23,354 nt of DNA from a virus: the IMG/VR virus record IMGVR_UViG_3300037175_000036, positions 1-23,354 of that record; one strand, 5' to 3'. Shown in pieces: positions 1-7,263 of the stretch. A program made the translations under genes and the position numbers. Positions within the stretch are counted from its first letter, which is position 1; each line of letters opens with the position of its first letter. Under the pieces are notes generated by a model. The model made no database searches and had not been told where the DNA came from. It saw only the letters and a list, made by a program, of their open reading frames with translations.

Positions 1-299
1 CACAAAAGCGGGCTGTTGCGCGAAGCTCGGCTCGACAATGATACTCCCAATAGCTGGCTTGTGAGATTCTGATTACAATTTGCCACCCATTGGCAGTCGG
101 TTGCAAACGGCAAATGGGACGACTTTTAAAGATTGGTCGATAATAAATCTTGCGCGGGGATTGCGCAGCCATCCGGCCATAGTCTCAACATCCGTCCATT
201 GTCAGCGATCGAGCGCACGATACCAGCTAACCGCGTCGTGCCGGGGAACTGGTGCAAGATCGCTGGCGATGGAGGATTGTCGGGCGGGGGAAACTAAAT
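1..299. other. Region without a convincing gene
   Basis: I see no gene here that I would defend. A minus-strand frame is open from about 293 to a stop at 126 (55 codons) and reads like protein (for example GIVRSIADNGRML), but it has no good start codon and no ribosome binding site. A plus-strand TTG-started frame at 80-352 is antisense to everything else and looks spurious. The region lies downstream of a hairpin that may end the preceding transcript. It could be intergenic DNA, a decayed gene, or the leader of a gene beyond the left edge. Confidence 0.4.
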
Positions 300-331
300 C
301 CCCTTGTGCGTTGGATAAGGCGCACAAGGGG
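300..331 (-). terminator. Possible terminator hairpin after the glycosyltransferase-like gene
   Basis: An 11-bp perfect inverted repeat (CCCCTTGTGCG / CGCACAAGGGG) has a 10-nt loop and begins 30 nt after the stop of the gene ending at 362. On the minus strand it is followed by ATTTAGTTT, a weak and interrupted T-rich tract. That makes it a moderate candidate for an intrinsic terminator. On the plus strand no T tract follows. Confidence 0.45.
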
Positions 332-361
332 GTGGCGGGGAACTATGAATAAACCAGAACT

Positions 362-1153
362 TCAGGAATGATCCGGAGTCAAAGCCGACATCTGGCTCTG
401 AAGAGGGAAAATTACAATCCCAATGTGCCGCAAGATAACATGCGTATCGCAGAATATTTCTCCGCCAATGTCGAGCCATCGCTGACAGAAAAACCAATCT
501 TCGGACAAATAACGTCCTTCATCTTCCGGTTTCGTCCGGTAGACGCCCATCGACCAATAGTCGTGAGCAATTTCGCGATCACCGTAATCCTCCCTAAATG
601 CGATCTGGGGAAACTTGGTTTGCATCTGCTCAAAGACAGTCCGCGCAATGCAAAGGAAGCCTGTACCGGCAAACCTGACTTGCTGCAAGCCGTCTGGACG
701 CGCATGGGGAAGATCCGGCATCGTGTTTACCACCCATTCAAGACTTCCTTCCTGCTTTTTTGGGTAAAATCCCCCGATGATCGGTAAATCATGCAACAAT
801 AATTTTTCAATCTGAGCGGGGGAAAAGATCAAATCACAGTCGATAAACAGGATATGCGTGCAATCTGATTTGAGGAATGCTTGCGTCAATCGGTTGCGAG
901 TCCTGGCTATGCCATCTCCCTGGCAGAAGCTCACCTCAAGCTCACATGGTCGTTCTTTCTGCAAAGCTAAAAGGCATTGCATAAATTGCACGTCGAGCTT
1001 CTGGTATACCGGTAACGCAACGAATAGCTTGATGCCTTTCAGTCGTGGATTCATTTTGGGGTTTCTGATTATTGATACTGGGGATGACACATTTACGCCA
1101 TCCGCACGAGTACCTGATACCATCATTTCATCCGGCAAATCTGTTTGGTTCAT
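362..1153 (-). CDS. Glycosyltransferase-like protein (nucleotide-diphospho-sugar transferase fold)
   Basis: Predicted 263-residue cytoplasmic protein resembling the GT-A glycosyltransferases that tailed phages often carry near head or tail genes; the donor and acceptor are unknown. Visible features are an N-terminal beta strand KLFVALPVYQ, a segment GIARTRNRLTQAFL, a DxD-type metal site in ILFIDCDLIF, then IIGGFYPKK and a late FCDTHVILRHIG segment typical of this fold's C-terminal half. The frame opens with a TTG at 1174, but that lies inside the T tract of the upstream terminator, so I take the ATG at 1153. ATGs at 1126 or 1054 are also possible and none has a strong ribosome binding site. 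The gene sits beyond the terminator of the head operon, so it needs read-through or its own promoter. Likely roles are modification of virion proteins or host surface sugars (inference). Confidence 0.6.
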   Translation of the reverse strand: MNQTDLPDEMMVSGTRADGVNVSSPVSIIRNPKMNPRLKGIKLFVALPVYQKLDVQFMQCLLALQKERPCELEVSFCQGDGIARTRNRLTQAFLKSDCTHILFIDCDLIFSPAQIEKLLLHDLPIIGGFYPKKQEGSLEWVVNTMPDLPHARPDGLQQVRFAGTGFLCIARTVFEQMQTKFPQIAFREDYGDREIAHDYWSMGVYRTKPEDEGRYLSEDWFFCQRWLDIGGEIFCDTHVILRHIGIVIFPLQSQMSALTPDHS

Positions 1154-1172
1154 TCGTGAATCCGCGAAAGTC

Positions 1173-1205
1173 AAAAAAAGAGCCGAAGGTTTTTAGTCTT
1201 CGGCT
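1173..1205 (-). terminator. Intrinsic terminator of the head operon
   Basis: On the minus strand an 8-bp stem AGCCGAAG / CTTCGGCT with a 9-nt loop is followed by CTTTTTTTGA, which is a textbook Rho-independent terminator. It begins 24 nt after the stop of the gene ending at 1230, so it closes the packaging and capsid transcription unit. The opposite strand lacks a T tract, so the terminator works in one direction only. Confidence 0.85.
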
Positions 1206-1229
1206 GGTGACATTAAACCGGGGAAACGG

Positions 1230-1646
1230 TTAGAACAACAGCTTGATCGTCAAATTGGTATCGCTCACGTTGCCAGTGCCGGTCGTTACAGCCTGGGCAC
1301 GAATGTACCGGTATACGCTCGGATCAAGATTGATATTCGTGGTCGATGCGACATTGACGTTAGCCGACACGATACCAATCGCAATCGGGGCAGCCACCCA
1401 GTTCGTGCCGTCCAACGACATTTGCATGGCGATGTTCGCTTGCACGTTCGGCCCATTGGTCACGCTGGCGGGGATACTCAATTGAACGGTAAACTCGCCG
1501 GACGTGGGGAACGGCACCGTATTGACCGTGCCCATGTCGATCGCGTTGGTGTTAACCGTGCCAGCCGAGGCGGGAAGCGCAACGGTCTGCGTCAGTGACC
1601 CGTCTTGGATTGCCTGCGTGGGATATTGTTTGAGTGTGGATGCCAT
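1230..1646 (-). CDS. Putative virion structural protein
   Basis: A 138-residue protein rich in T, V, N, A and S with no charged clusters, predicted to be almost all beta strand. The segment MQMSLDGTNWV resembles wording I know from small phage decoration or head-completion proteins, but I cannot name a family. It is the second gene after the major capsid protein and the last before the terminator, which is where head decoration, stabilisation or completion proteins usually lie. The ATG at 1646 follows AAAATTT rather than a purine-rich ribosome binding site. It lies 12 bases past the upstream gene's stop. The structural role is inferred from position and composition. Confidence 0.6.
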   Translation of the reverse strand: MASTLKQYPTQAIQDGSLTQTVALPASAGTVNTNAIDMGTVNTVPFPTSGEFTVQLSIPASVTNGPNVQANIAMQMSLDGTNWVAAPIAIGIVSANVNVASTTNINLDPSVYRYIRAQAVTTGTGNVSDTNLTIKLLF

Positions 1647-1658
1647 AAATTTTGATGG

Positions 1659-1895
1659 TTATTCGGATTCTTCTTCAACGGGTTTCGCCGTTTTTGGCTG
1701 TTCGCTTAACTCTTTGGTGAATGAACCAAATTCGGGGGACGGTGTTAACTCGGCCCCCGTCACAAACGGTTTCGCTTCGCCGGGGATTGTCAGGTTAAAC
1801 AGTCCTTCCTTGCCTTCCGTCACGATCACCTTGATCGCCGGAACATGCGGCAAATGATAAAAGCCTTGGCGAGCTTGTGTGGGTACGGTTGCCAT
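1659..1895 (-). CDS. Small head-module protein of unknown function
   Basis: A 78-residue hypothetical protein directly behind the capsid gene, 5 bases after its stop. The first half (GFYHLPHVPAIKVIVTEG) suggests a short beta domain. The last third is proline-, glutamate- and serine-rich and acidic, ending VEEESE, and is probably disordered. Position suggests a capsid accessory or tail-connection role, but nothing in the sequence proves it. No Shine-Dalgarno sequence is visible at the ATG, so translation may be coupled to the capsid gene. Confidence 0.6.
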   Translation of the reverse strand: MATVPTQARQGFYHLPHVPAIKVIVTEGKEGLFNLTIPGEAKPFVTGAELTPSPEFGSFTKELSEQPKTAKPVEEESE

Positions 1896-1900
1896 ATTCG

Positions 1901-2953
1901 TTAGCTGATTACAGCTTCGGTGTTGCTGATCGAATCGGTGATGACAATCGGGATGCCGTTCGATTCGGTAGGCATCGAGGCGAACACCAGTTCATTGGCG
2001 GCGGTGATGGCCGTTCCACCAGTGCTGTTCAAAGCCGCCGAACGGCTCTGCTGCAAGCTGTATGCGGCTTGTGGATTCATCAACAGCTTCAAACTCGGTC
2101 CCCATTTGGTAGGCCCGCCATTGTTGGCCATTGCATTAACTTCCTGACGCATCTGAAGCGGGATGTACGAAAGCAACTGTGCCACGATCTTATCGCTCAA
2201 ATTTGCCGCGCCGGAGGCGTCAGTCTGGTTGATATTGGCGATACGGGCAACCGAGTTAGGGTGATTGATCGCGAAACCAATCCAACCTTGCAGGTTGTTC
2301 ACGAAAGCGGTGTACGGCTTGCTGTTGGCATCAAGAACCTGTTGGATGCGCCATTCGGGGAGCATCGTAAACCCTGAGTTGTTACCGAAAATGAAATGCG
2401 CACCTTGCATGTTCTCCCAAATCAGGAAAACCGACGTTTGCGCATTGGCAGTCGTCCCGCCTGCTTTGATTACAGCGGGGTTATTGTTCTTCGCGGCATT
2501 CGACGCGCCGGTAACAGAACTGATACCGATAAAACCGTTAGTGTCGGCCCCAGTTCCATAATACATCTGAGCGCCAACAGTGATATATGTGGCGCGAATC
2601 ACACCTTGAGCTTCGGCCACTAAAATATCTTGCACGCTTCCTTCAGGCCCGTTGCCATGACCTTGTGCCTGTGCAACAGCCATATCAGCTTGCATCTGCG
2701 CATCAATCAACGCGCATTCCTTCAAGTCCTGGCTGTAACTGCCCTTGATCGTCGCCGTGCCGGTATTCGGCTGGCGGAAGCTGACAGTCGGCAACACGCG
2801 ATGCGCAGTCTTGTACTGAGTGCCGATAATCGGACGACCCATGATCGTCGAGAGTTCCGGCGCGTAGGTAATGGTGTCTTCCAAAAGGCCCACTTCCTGG
2901 TCAACGCCTCTGAGTTTGACCAAATCGAGCATCGAGATTAGTTGATTTGCCAT
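1901..2953 (-). CDS. Major capsid protein (HK97-fold type)
   Basis: A 350-residue protein that I recognise as a phage major capsid protein. The N-terminus has the pattern of this group: a short helix (ISMLDLVKL), then GLLEDTITYAPELSTIMGRPI, then KTAHRVLPTVSFRQPNTG. Next comes a helical stretch around residues 75-125 (DLKECALIDAQMQADMAVA) that would form the spine helix. Later segments include MYYGTGADTNGF and WRIQQVLDANSK, and it ends with a strand-rich domain (IPIVITDSISNTEAVIS). It forms the icosahedral shell. It follows the protease and scaffold candidates in the usual lambda-like order. Its start ATG at 2953 is preceded by AAAAATTT and lacks a clear ribosome binding site, which is odd for a very highly expressed protein. 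Confidence 0.85.
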   Translation of the reverse strand: MANQLISMLDLVKLRGVDQEVGLLEDTITYAPELSTIMGRPIIGTQYKTAHRVLPTVSFRQPNTGTATIKGSYSQDLKECALIDAQMQADMAVAQAQGHGNGPEGSVQDILVAEAQGVIRATYITVGAQMYYGTGADTNGFIGISSVTGASNAAKNNNPAVIKAGGTTANAQTSVFLIWENMQGAHFIFGNNSGFTMLPEWRIQQVLDANSKPYTAFVNNLQGWIGFAINHPNSVARIANINQTDASGAANLSDKIVAQLLSYIPLQMRQEVNAMANNGGPTKWGPSLKLLMNPQAAYSLQQSRSAALNSTGGTAITAANELVFASMPTESNGIPIVITDSISNTEAVIS

Positions 2954-2980
2954 AAATTTTTATGTGTGGATATTTTGGAA

Positions 2981-3724
2981 TTAACGGGCGTAACCGGCGA
3001 TTCGTGTACCGGCTGCCATACGTGCGGCACCAGTGAGAGGACGTTTGCCATTCTTGGCTTGATCGGACGGAAGTTCGGGGATCTCCAAAGGATTGGCACC
3101 AGTGCGCTTGATCGCGGCATTCACAGCACCCTTGTAGGCTTTCACTTTGTCACCGAAAGGCACCTTCGCGGCAGCGGCGAGCTTCTCATCGTCCTTGGCG
3201 TCAGCCGCCAAAGGCTTGCCATCTTCGCCGGTCAATTCCAAGACGTTAGTATCGATACAAAGCTTGGAGATTACTCCATCTTGAGCGCGGATCGTGGCGG
3301 CATTGGCGGAAAACTGGCTCGTGGCGGCGGTCAAACGGTTATTCAAATCGGCTTTCTCGCCGGTCAACGTTTGAACAGATGCCTGGGATGTGGCCAGTTC
3401 GGTTTTAAGCGAACCGTTTTCGCGGGTGAGAGAAGACACGCTCGTTTGAGCCAGCGACAAATCCAGTTTCGTTTTCTCCAATTCAGTCGCAATCGCTTCG
3501 TTGCTCACCAGAACATCAGAGAGTTGCTGAGAGTCGGCAACCGCCGGTTGAACGGCGATCAAAGCAGAAATCTTTTGCGCGAGCGAAGCATCGGTCAATT
3601 GTGTCACCTTCCCGTCGATAGAGATTGAAGTAATACCCGCTTTTGCGAGCGCCGGGGCGAGAGCGGCTTCGGCAGCGTCAAACTCTGCGTTCGCCTTGGA
3701 GATTTTGAAAATTTTAAATGCCAT
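2981..3724 (-). CDS. Putative scaffolding protein with central coiled coil
   Basis: A 247-residue protein between the capsid protease and the major capsid gene, where scaffolds usually lie. The N-terminal ~70 residues are alanine-rich helix (FDAAEAALAPALAKAGI). Residues about 75-145 form a strong coiled-coil candidate with regular L/A heptads (EKTKLDLSLAQTSVSSLTR). The C-terminal ~50 residues are basic and proline-containing and end in GARMAAGTRIAGYAR, a plausible capsid-binding tail. Scaffolds help the capsid protein assemble and are then removed or cut by the protease. No family-specific motif is visible, so the call rests on architecture and position. The 65 bases upstream hold a short hairpin (TGACTTT-AA-AAAGTCA at 3752-3767) without a T tract. 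Confidence 0.6.
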   Translation of the reverse strand: MAFKIFKISKANAEFDAAEAALAPALAKAGITSISIDGKVTQLTDASLAQKISALIAVQPAVADSQQLSDVLVSNEAIATELEKTKLDLSLAQTSVSSLTRENGSLKTELATSQASVQTLTGEKADLNNRLTAATSQFSANAATIRAQDGVISKLCIDTNVLELTGEDGKPLAADAKDDEKLAAAAKVPFGDKVKAYKGAVNAAIKRTGANPLEIPELPSDQAKNGKRPLTGAARMAAGTRIAGYAR

Positions 3725-3789
3725 ATTGGTATTTGCGTTGAACCGCTTTGATGACTTTAAAAAGTCAACAAATTGGCATGATTTCTGTA

Positions 3790-4608
3790 CTAAGCTTGAG
3801 CCATGTCAATGGCTTCCGAAATGTCTTCGGCTACTCCATCGGTAAAACCAATTTCCTCCGCATCATCACCATCGAAGGTTAGTCCGTTTCCGAAGTGACT
3901 GTCATTCACCACTCGATAACTTTCCATCGCTTCCTTAAACTGCGCATAGATTTTATCGACTCCACCCTGCATGATTTCACGTTCACTATCCGTTAATGGT
4001 TTCCAGTAAGCGCCCATCAATTTGTATTTCCCGGCGAAGATAGCGTCGATGTTCACGCCGTCTTCTTTGAGCTGTTTTGATAAGTCGATTGCCATGCAAT
4101 ACACGCCGCATGATCCAACACGAGAACTTTGCGTCGAATAGAAATTCTGGCATTGTGCGGCTAACCACAATCCACCGGAGCAACATTCGCTTTGCGTGAA
4201 CGCGATTGTATTCTTGTCCGAGTTCCGAATCTTCCTCGCAACTTCGGGGATACCGGTGACGCTTCCGCCTGGTGTCCGAAAGTCGTAAATGACTGTCTGG
4301 ATTGATCGGTCGTTTTCGATGAAATCAATCTTCTGTCCAAGCGTTTCCATGTCGCAACCGCACTCACTCCTGGCAATGTCTTCCGGGTGCATAACAAGAG
4401 TACCGTGCACGGGGATAATTGCCGTTGAACCTTCAACTTGAATTTCTTCGGTGTCGTCATCGCCCGATGGTCCTCCCATGTCATCATCATCCATGACGTT
4501 TGCTCCCATTCTCTTTTCTACCAACTGGCATAAAGCAGAGTGACGCGCCGGAGTAATCACCAATGGCTCACGAAACAGTTTTGATATAATGTTTGGGTAT
4601 TGCTTCAT
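3790..4608 (-). CDS. S49-family capsid maturation protease (SppA/gpC-like)
   Basis: A 272-residue serine peptidase of the ClpP/crotonase fold, of the S49 type that tailed phages use to process scaffold and head proteins. The core begins at about residue 58 (STAIIPVHGTLV). RTPGGSVTGI (111-120) is the oxyanion glycine region. CCSGGLWLAAQ (142-152) carries the likely nucleophile Ser144. GKYKLMGAYWKPLT (193-206) carries the likely general base Lys196, which fits the Ser-Lys dyad of SppA enzymes. Residues 38-55 form a very acidic linker (MDDDDMGGPSGDDDTEE). There is no signal peptide, as expected for a virion protease. It starts by an ATGA overlap with the preceding 66-codon gene and sits between portal and scaffold, the lambda gpC position. 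Confidence 0.8.
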   Translation of the reverse strand: MKQYPNIISKLFREPLVITPARHSALCQLVEKRMGANVMDDDDMGGPSGDDDTEEIQVEGSTAIIPVHGTLVMHPEDIARSECGCDMETLGQKIDFIENDRSIQTVIYDFRTPGGSVTGIPEVARKIRNSDKNTIAFTQSECCSGGLWLAAQCQNFYSTQSSRVGSCGVYCMAIDLSKQLKEDGVNIDAIFAGKYKLMGAYWKPLTDSEREIMQGGVDKIYAQFKEAMESYRVVNDSHFGNGLTFDGDDAEEIGFTDGVAEDISEAIDMAQA

Positions 4609-4805
4609 AAGGTTTCAACCGGCTTGCGGAAATCCATCAAATTATATGAGTTCTGTCTGGCCCACTTGGCAACCTTTTTGACCGAACCGGTCATCATGGT
4701 TCCTTCGGTTAGCGGACAACGCACAACGACACAGTTTTTATAAAGGTGAGATTTTTCCATTCTAACATGCCGGGGATAACGTTGGTTGATTCTTATTTCG
4801 CTCAT
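4605..4805 (-). CDS. Small basic protein of unknown function
   Basis: A 66-residue basic protein between portal and protease. The ATG is two bases after the portal stop, and the stop overlaps the protease start as ATGA, so it is clearly part of the operon. NQRYPRHVRMEKSHLYKNCVV followed by VKKVAKWARQNSY gives a net positive charge and a short amphipathic helix. I do not recognise the family. It may serve as a small virion or assembly factor, or mainly as a coupling gene. Confidence 0.6.
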   Translation of the reverse strand: MSEIRINQRYPRHVRMEKSHLYKNCVVVRCPLTEGTMMTGSVKKVAKWARQNSYNLMDFRKPVETL

Positions 4806-4807
4806 AA

Positions 4808-6601
4808 TTATTTCTTGGGTTGCGCTGGCGCCGCGGGCTTCACTGGGGCTGGTTGATCTGCCGCTTTCCCGTTTCCTGTTGGGACTGTACCCGATACCGA
4901 TGCTTCACCGGTTTCTGAATCCACCACTTGATCGCGGTCTTGTTCGCTGAAGCTGATATTCGTTTCACCAGCATCCAACATGAGCCAGATTTGTTGCACG
5001 GGGAAATCAGGATGTTTCTCTGCCAGTTTTTCCGCTGCGGTCAAAAGCCTATCCACCTCATCAATGCGTTGCTCCTCGATTTCTTCCGCCATGTAGCCGT
5101 CCATTTCGCAAATGATTCCACGGGAAATGATGCAACGACCGAGAGCCTGCAACCGCATCTTAAGGTCTGTCCCTTCATCGACTGTAAATTTACCAGGGAC
5201 GGTAAAGACGTATTCGTATGGATCATACAGATTATCGTTATACGGAATATACCCGGCACGCATCGCAAATTCAGTAGCGCGGTCTGCTATCCATCTTGCC
5301 GAGCGTTCCGTGCAGCTTTGATCGTAAGCGCAAATGGTATTCGCTTGAACGGCGATTGCACGCGTTCCAGCCCGCCTCGTATCATCGGAATAAATCAGTG
5401 AGCGCGGCCACAGCGTATGAAGTATGCTCATCTCAATCCGCTGAACGAATGCTTCCTCGTTCAAGGACGGACGATTAAAGTCCAAAGCTTTCAGTGATTC
5501 TTTGTTGTTCACCGCAAGTTCGACTATGCCGGGGAAGATGTTCTCAACCGCACGATGCCAGTGCGTTGGGTTGCCTTGCGAATCCGTTGTTTCCTCGTCG
5601 TATGACGCGCGGCCTGATCGACTTGGATTTCCATCAGAACTTTCACGAGAAATTGCCAATGCGCTTGCCAGTTTGACGGCCATCTCCATTAGCTCTTGAA
5701 TGTCGTCCAAGTGCATGCACGGCATGATCGCCTCCGCAATTTCAGGTATGCCGCGAATCAAATCAAGTTGCTTGCGAGCGGAGAAATTGAAATGTATTTG
5801 TGCTTTCGGGACATCGGCGTAGGAAGGTAATCCGTCCTTGTCAAATCCGACAAGTCGATACCCCAAAGTCCGCATGTTAGAATCAACGATTATGCCGTCT
5901 ATGATTCTCTGACCATCAAAGATGCTCGCCGAATCGTTGATAATGTAAAGCCCTGGCCAACTTCCAAACGCCGTCACTGTCGCGTAAAAGTTCCATGTCT
6001 TCGGCAGTTCCAAACATTTATCAAGCCCGTTACCAACAGATACAACTCCAACTGAATGCCATCCGCCAATCAATCCCGTCGAGATGCGATCATATTTGAC
6101 GGTGTGGTATTGTCCGGTTGGATCAACTTCTTTGCCTGAGATTGGGTCTTTATGTGGCAGCCCGTCAAACCAAACTGCGTAATCAGCCTCAACCTTTCGC
6201 GTCCAGTTCATTTGACGCAGCGTAGAGCACCAATCGTTTTGATCGCTACGGCCGTTGCCGTGCATCCGGTAATCAGTGTTAAACCAATGATCGCGTTTCT
6301 TTCCCCATGCTTTATTTGTCCCGCGATATTTGATATGCCACGAATCCCCGATTGAAAATTCTCCGGCCTGAATCAACGCCGTATTGATGTTTGGTACGCC
6401 AGCCGCAATGACACGAGAGACATCTACCATCTCACGCCGCTGCCATGCCGACACAGCCTCGTAAGTCTTGGCGCGTGGTATCGGTCGCGGACGCACGCTG
6501 TCTCGGCTCTGAGACGGAGTGCGGTAAAGAGTATTGATTGACCCAGTTCGAATCGAACGGCCATATTGATCTACCAGTCCGCAATTATTATTGTCGCTCA
6601 T
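4808..6601 (-). CDS. Phage portal protein, lambda gpB family
   Basis: A 597-residue portal protein. It forms the dodecameric ring at one capsid vertex through which DNA enters and leaves. Lambda-family traits are visible: an N-terminal region with RPIPRAKTYEAVSAWQ, an early WCSTLRQMNWTRKVEADYAV block, a central HFNFSARKQLDLIRGIPEI segment matching the family's RxGQxRGVP-like motif, and a long stem helix DDIQELMEMAVKLASALAIS. The last ~60 residues are a proline- and alanine-rich tail ending in QPKK, probably disordered. Length fits the family (about 500-600 residues). It starts 6 bases after the gpW-like gene, in the canonical terminase-gpW-portal-protease order. Confidence 0.9.
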   Translation of the reverse strand: MSDNNNCGLVDQYGRSIRTGSINTLYRTPSQSRDSVRPRPIPRAKTYEAVSAWQRREMVDVSRVIAAGVPNINTALIQAGEFSIGDSWHIKYRGTNKAWGKKRDHWFNTDYRMHGNGRSDQNDWCSTLRQMNWTRKVEADYAVWFDGLPHKDPISGKEVDPTGQYHTVKYDRISTGLIGGWHSVGVVSVGNGLDKCLELPKTWNFYATVTAFGSWPGLYIINDSASIFDGQRIIDGIIVDSNMRTLGYRLVGFDKDGLPSYADVPKAQIHFNFSARKQLDLIRGIPEIAEAIMPCMHLDDIQELMEMAVKLASALAISRESSDGNPSRSGRASYDEETTDSQGNPTHWHRAVENIFPGIVELAVNNKESLKALDFNRPSLNEEAFVQRIEMSILHTLWPRSLIYSDDTRRAGTRAIAVQANTICAYDQSCTERSARWIADRATEFAMRAGYIPYNDNLYDPYEYVFTVPGKFTVDEGTDLKMRLQALGRCIISRGIICEMDGYMAEEIEEQRIDEVDRLLTAAEKLAEKHPDFPVQQIWLMLDAGETNISFSEQDRDQVVDSETGEASVSGTVPTGNGKAADQPAPVKPAAPAQPKK

Positions 6602-6607
6602 GGCTGG

Positions 6608-6883
6608 TTAATAATCGCTGAACTTAGGGCGGGTAATGAAGGCGCGGCGTGAGCGTTTTATTTTCGACATTACCGGATCGGTGCAATCGTATTTTTCGTC
6701 GTCCATGATCGAATTAATCAACCGTTCATAATTCTCGCTCGCATTTGCGCCGGAGAAAGTTGTTTTGACGCCACGGGAAAGTTGTATTTCAGTCGGTTGG
6801 CCGGTTAACACAATCGAGGCAAGCTGTGGAAGCAATGCCAGCTTATCCGCAAGTGACATTCCGATAAAGTAATCTGTAGCCAT
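6608..6883 (-). CDS. gpW-like head-tail joining protein
   Basis: A 91-residue protein with the layout of lambda gpW: a helix (SLADKLALLPQLASIVLTG), a short beta hairpin (TEIQLSRGVKTTFSGA), a second helix (NYERLINSIMDDE), then a basic tail (KIKRSRRAFITRPKF). gpW-type proteins fill the portal channel or connector after packaging so that the tail can attach. Its place directly before the portal gene matches lambda. Family membership is inferred from this pattern and position, not from an identified signature. Confidence 0.6.
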   Translation of the reverse strand: MATDYFIGMSLADKLALLPQLASIVLTGQPTEIQLSRGVKTTFSGANASENYERLINSIMDDEKYDCTDPVMSKIKRSRRAFITRPKFSDY

Positions 6884-6898
6884 GACAATAGCTCGTAA

Positions 6899-7246
6899 TC
6901 AACCCTTATAGCTGGCGTCAACAGCCTCAAATTCGTAGGTAATTCCATCGGGCAATAATCCCCCTAACCAGAATTGAAGCTTGTATGACGGTCCACCGGG
7001 TGACGGCGTTAAAGTGATACGCGTCCCTTTGTTTGGTGAATCCGTCCCCGTGAGATTTGAGGCAAGGAACGTAACTGAATCGACGTGCGTTGCGGTTTTT
7101 AATCCTCCTTCACCAGCTACGAAATCAGGCGACACACCGGAAGCGCAACACGGGACGTTTATTGATTGTCCAAATGACAGAGTAGCGCCATAGAATTTCT
7201 CTATGGTTTTTTGTCCCGCCGTTGTGAATAAATTACGGAGATTCAA
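6899..7246 (-). CDS. Putative structural protein, TTG start
   Basis: A 115-residue protein between the terminase large subunit and the gpW-like gene. It appears mostly beta (TRITLTPSPGGPSYKLQFWL, then GITYEFEAVDASYKG) and has a CC pair near residue 33. An in-frame stop immediately precedes the TTG at 7246 and no ATG exists further in, so the start must be this TTG. The gap to the terminase stop is only 17 bases. The beta-rich composition and position suggest a small head or connector protein. I do not recognise the family, and a gene between these two partners is not part of the lambda arrangement. Confidence 0.55.
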   Translation of the reverse strand: MNLRNLFTTAGQKTIEKFYGATLSFGQSINVPCCASGVSPDFVAGEGGLKTATHVDSVTFLASNLTGTDSPNKGTRITLTPSPGGPSYKLQFWLGGLLPDGITYEFEAVDASYKG

Positions 7247-7263
7247 TCACAAACTAAAATTAG

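Noticed and set aside
80-352. 90-codon plus-strand frame with TTG start
   Set aside because: No ribosome binding site, odd composition, and it runs through the hairpin at 300-331. It is the only proposed plus-strand gene in the window.
1877-2377. 166-codon plus-strand frame opposite the major capsid gene
   Set aside because: Antisense shadow of a well-recognised capsid protein; no plus-strand neighbours or expression signals.
2942-3628. 228-codon plus-strand frame opposite the scaffold gene
   Set aside because: It is antisense to a gene with clear coiled-coil periodicity and operon context. Its sequence is arginine- and glycine-rich, as expected from the complement of alanine/serine-rich codons, and shows no family motif.
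3752-3767. Terminator between protease and scaffold
   Set aside because: The TGACTTT/AAAGTCA hairpin has a 2-base loop and no T tract. It may be a processing site but does not look like a terminator.
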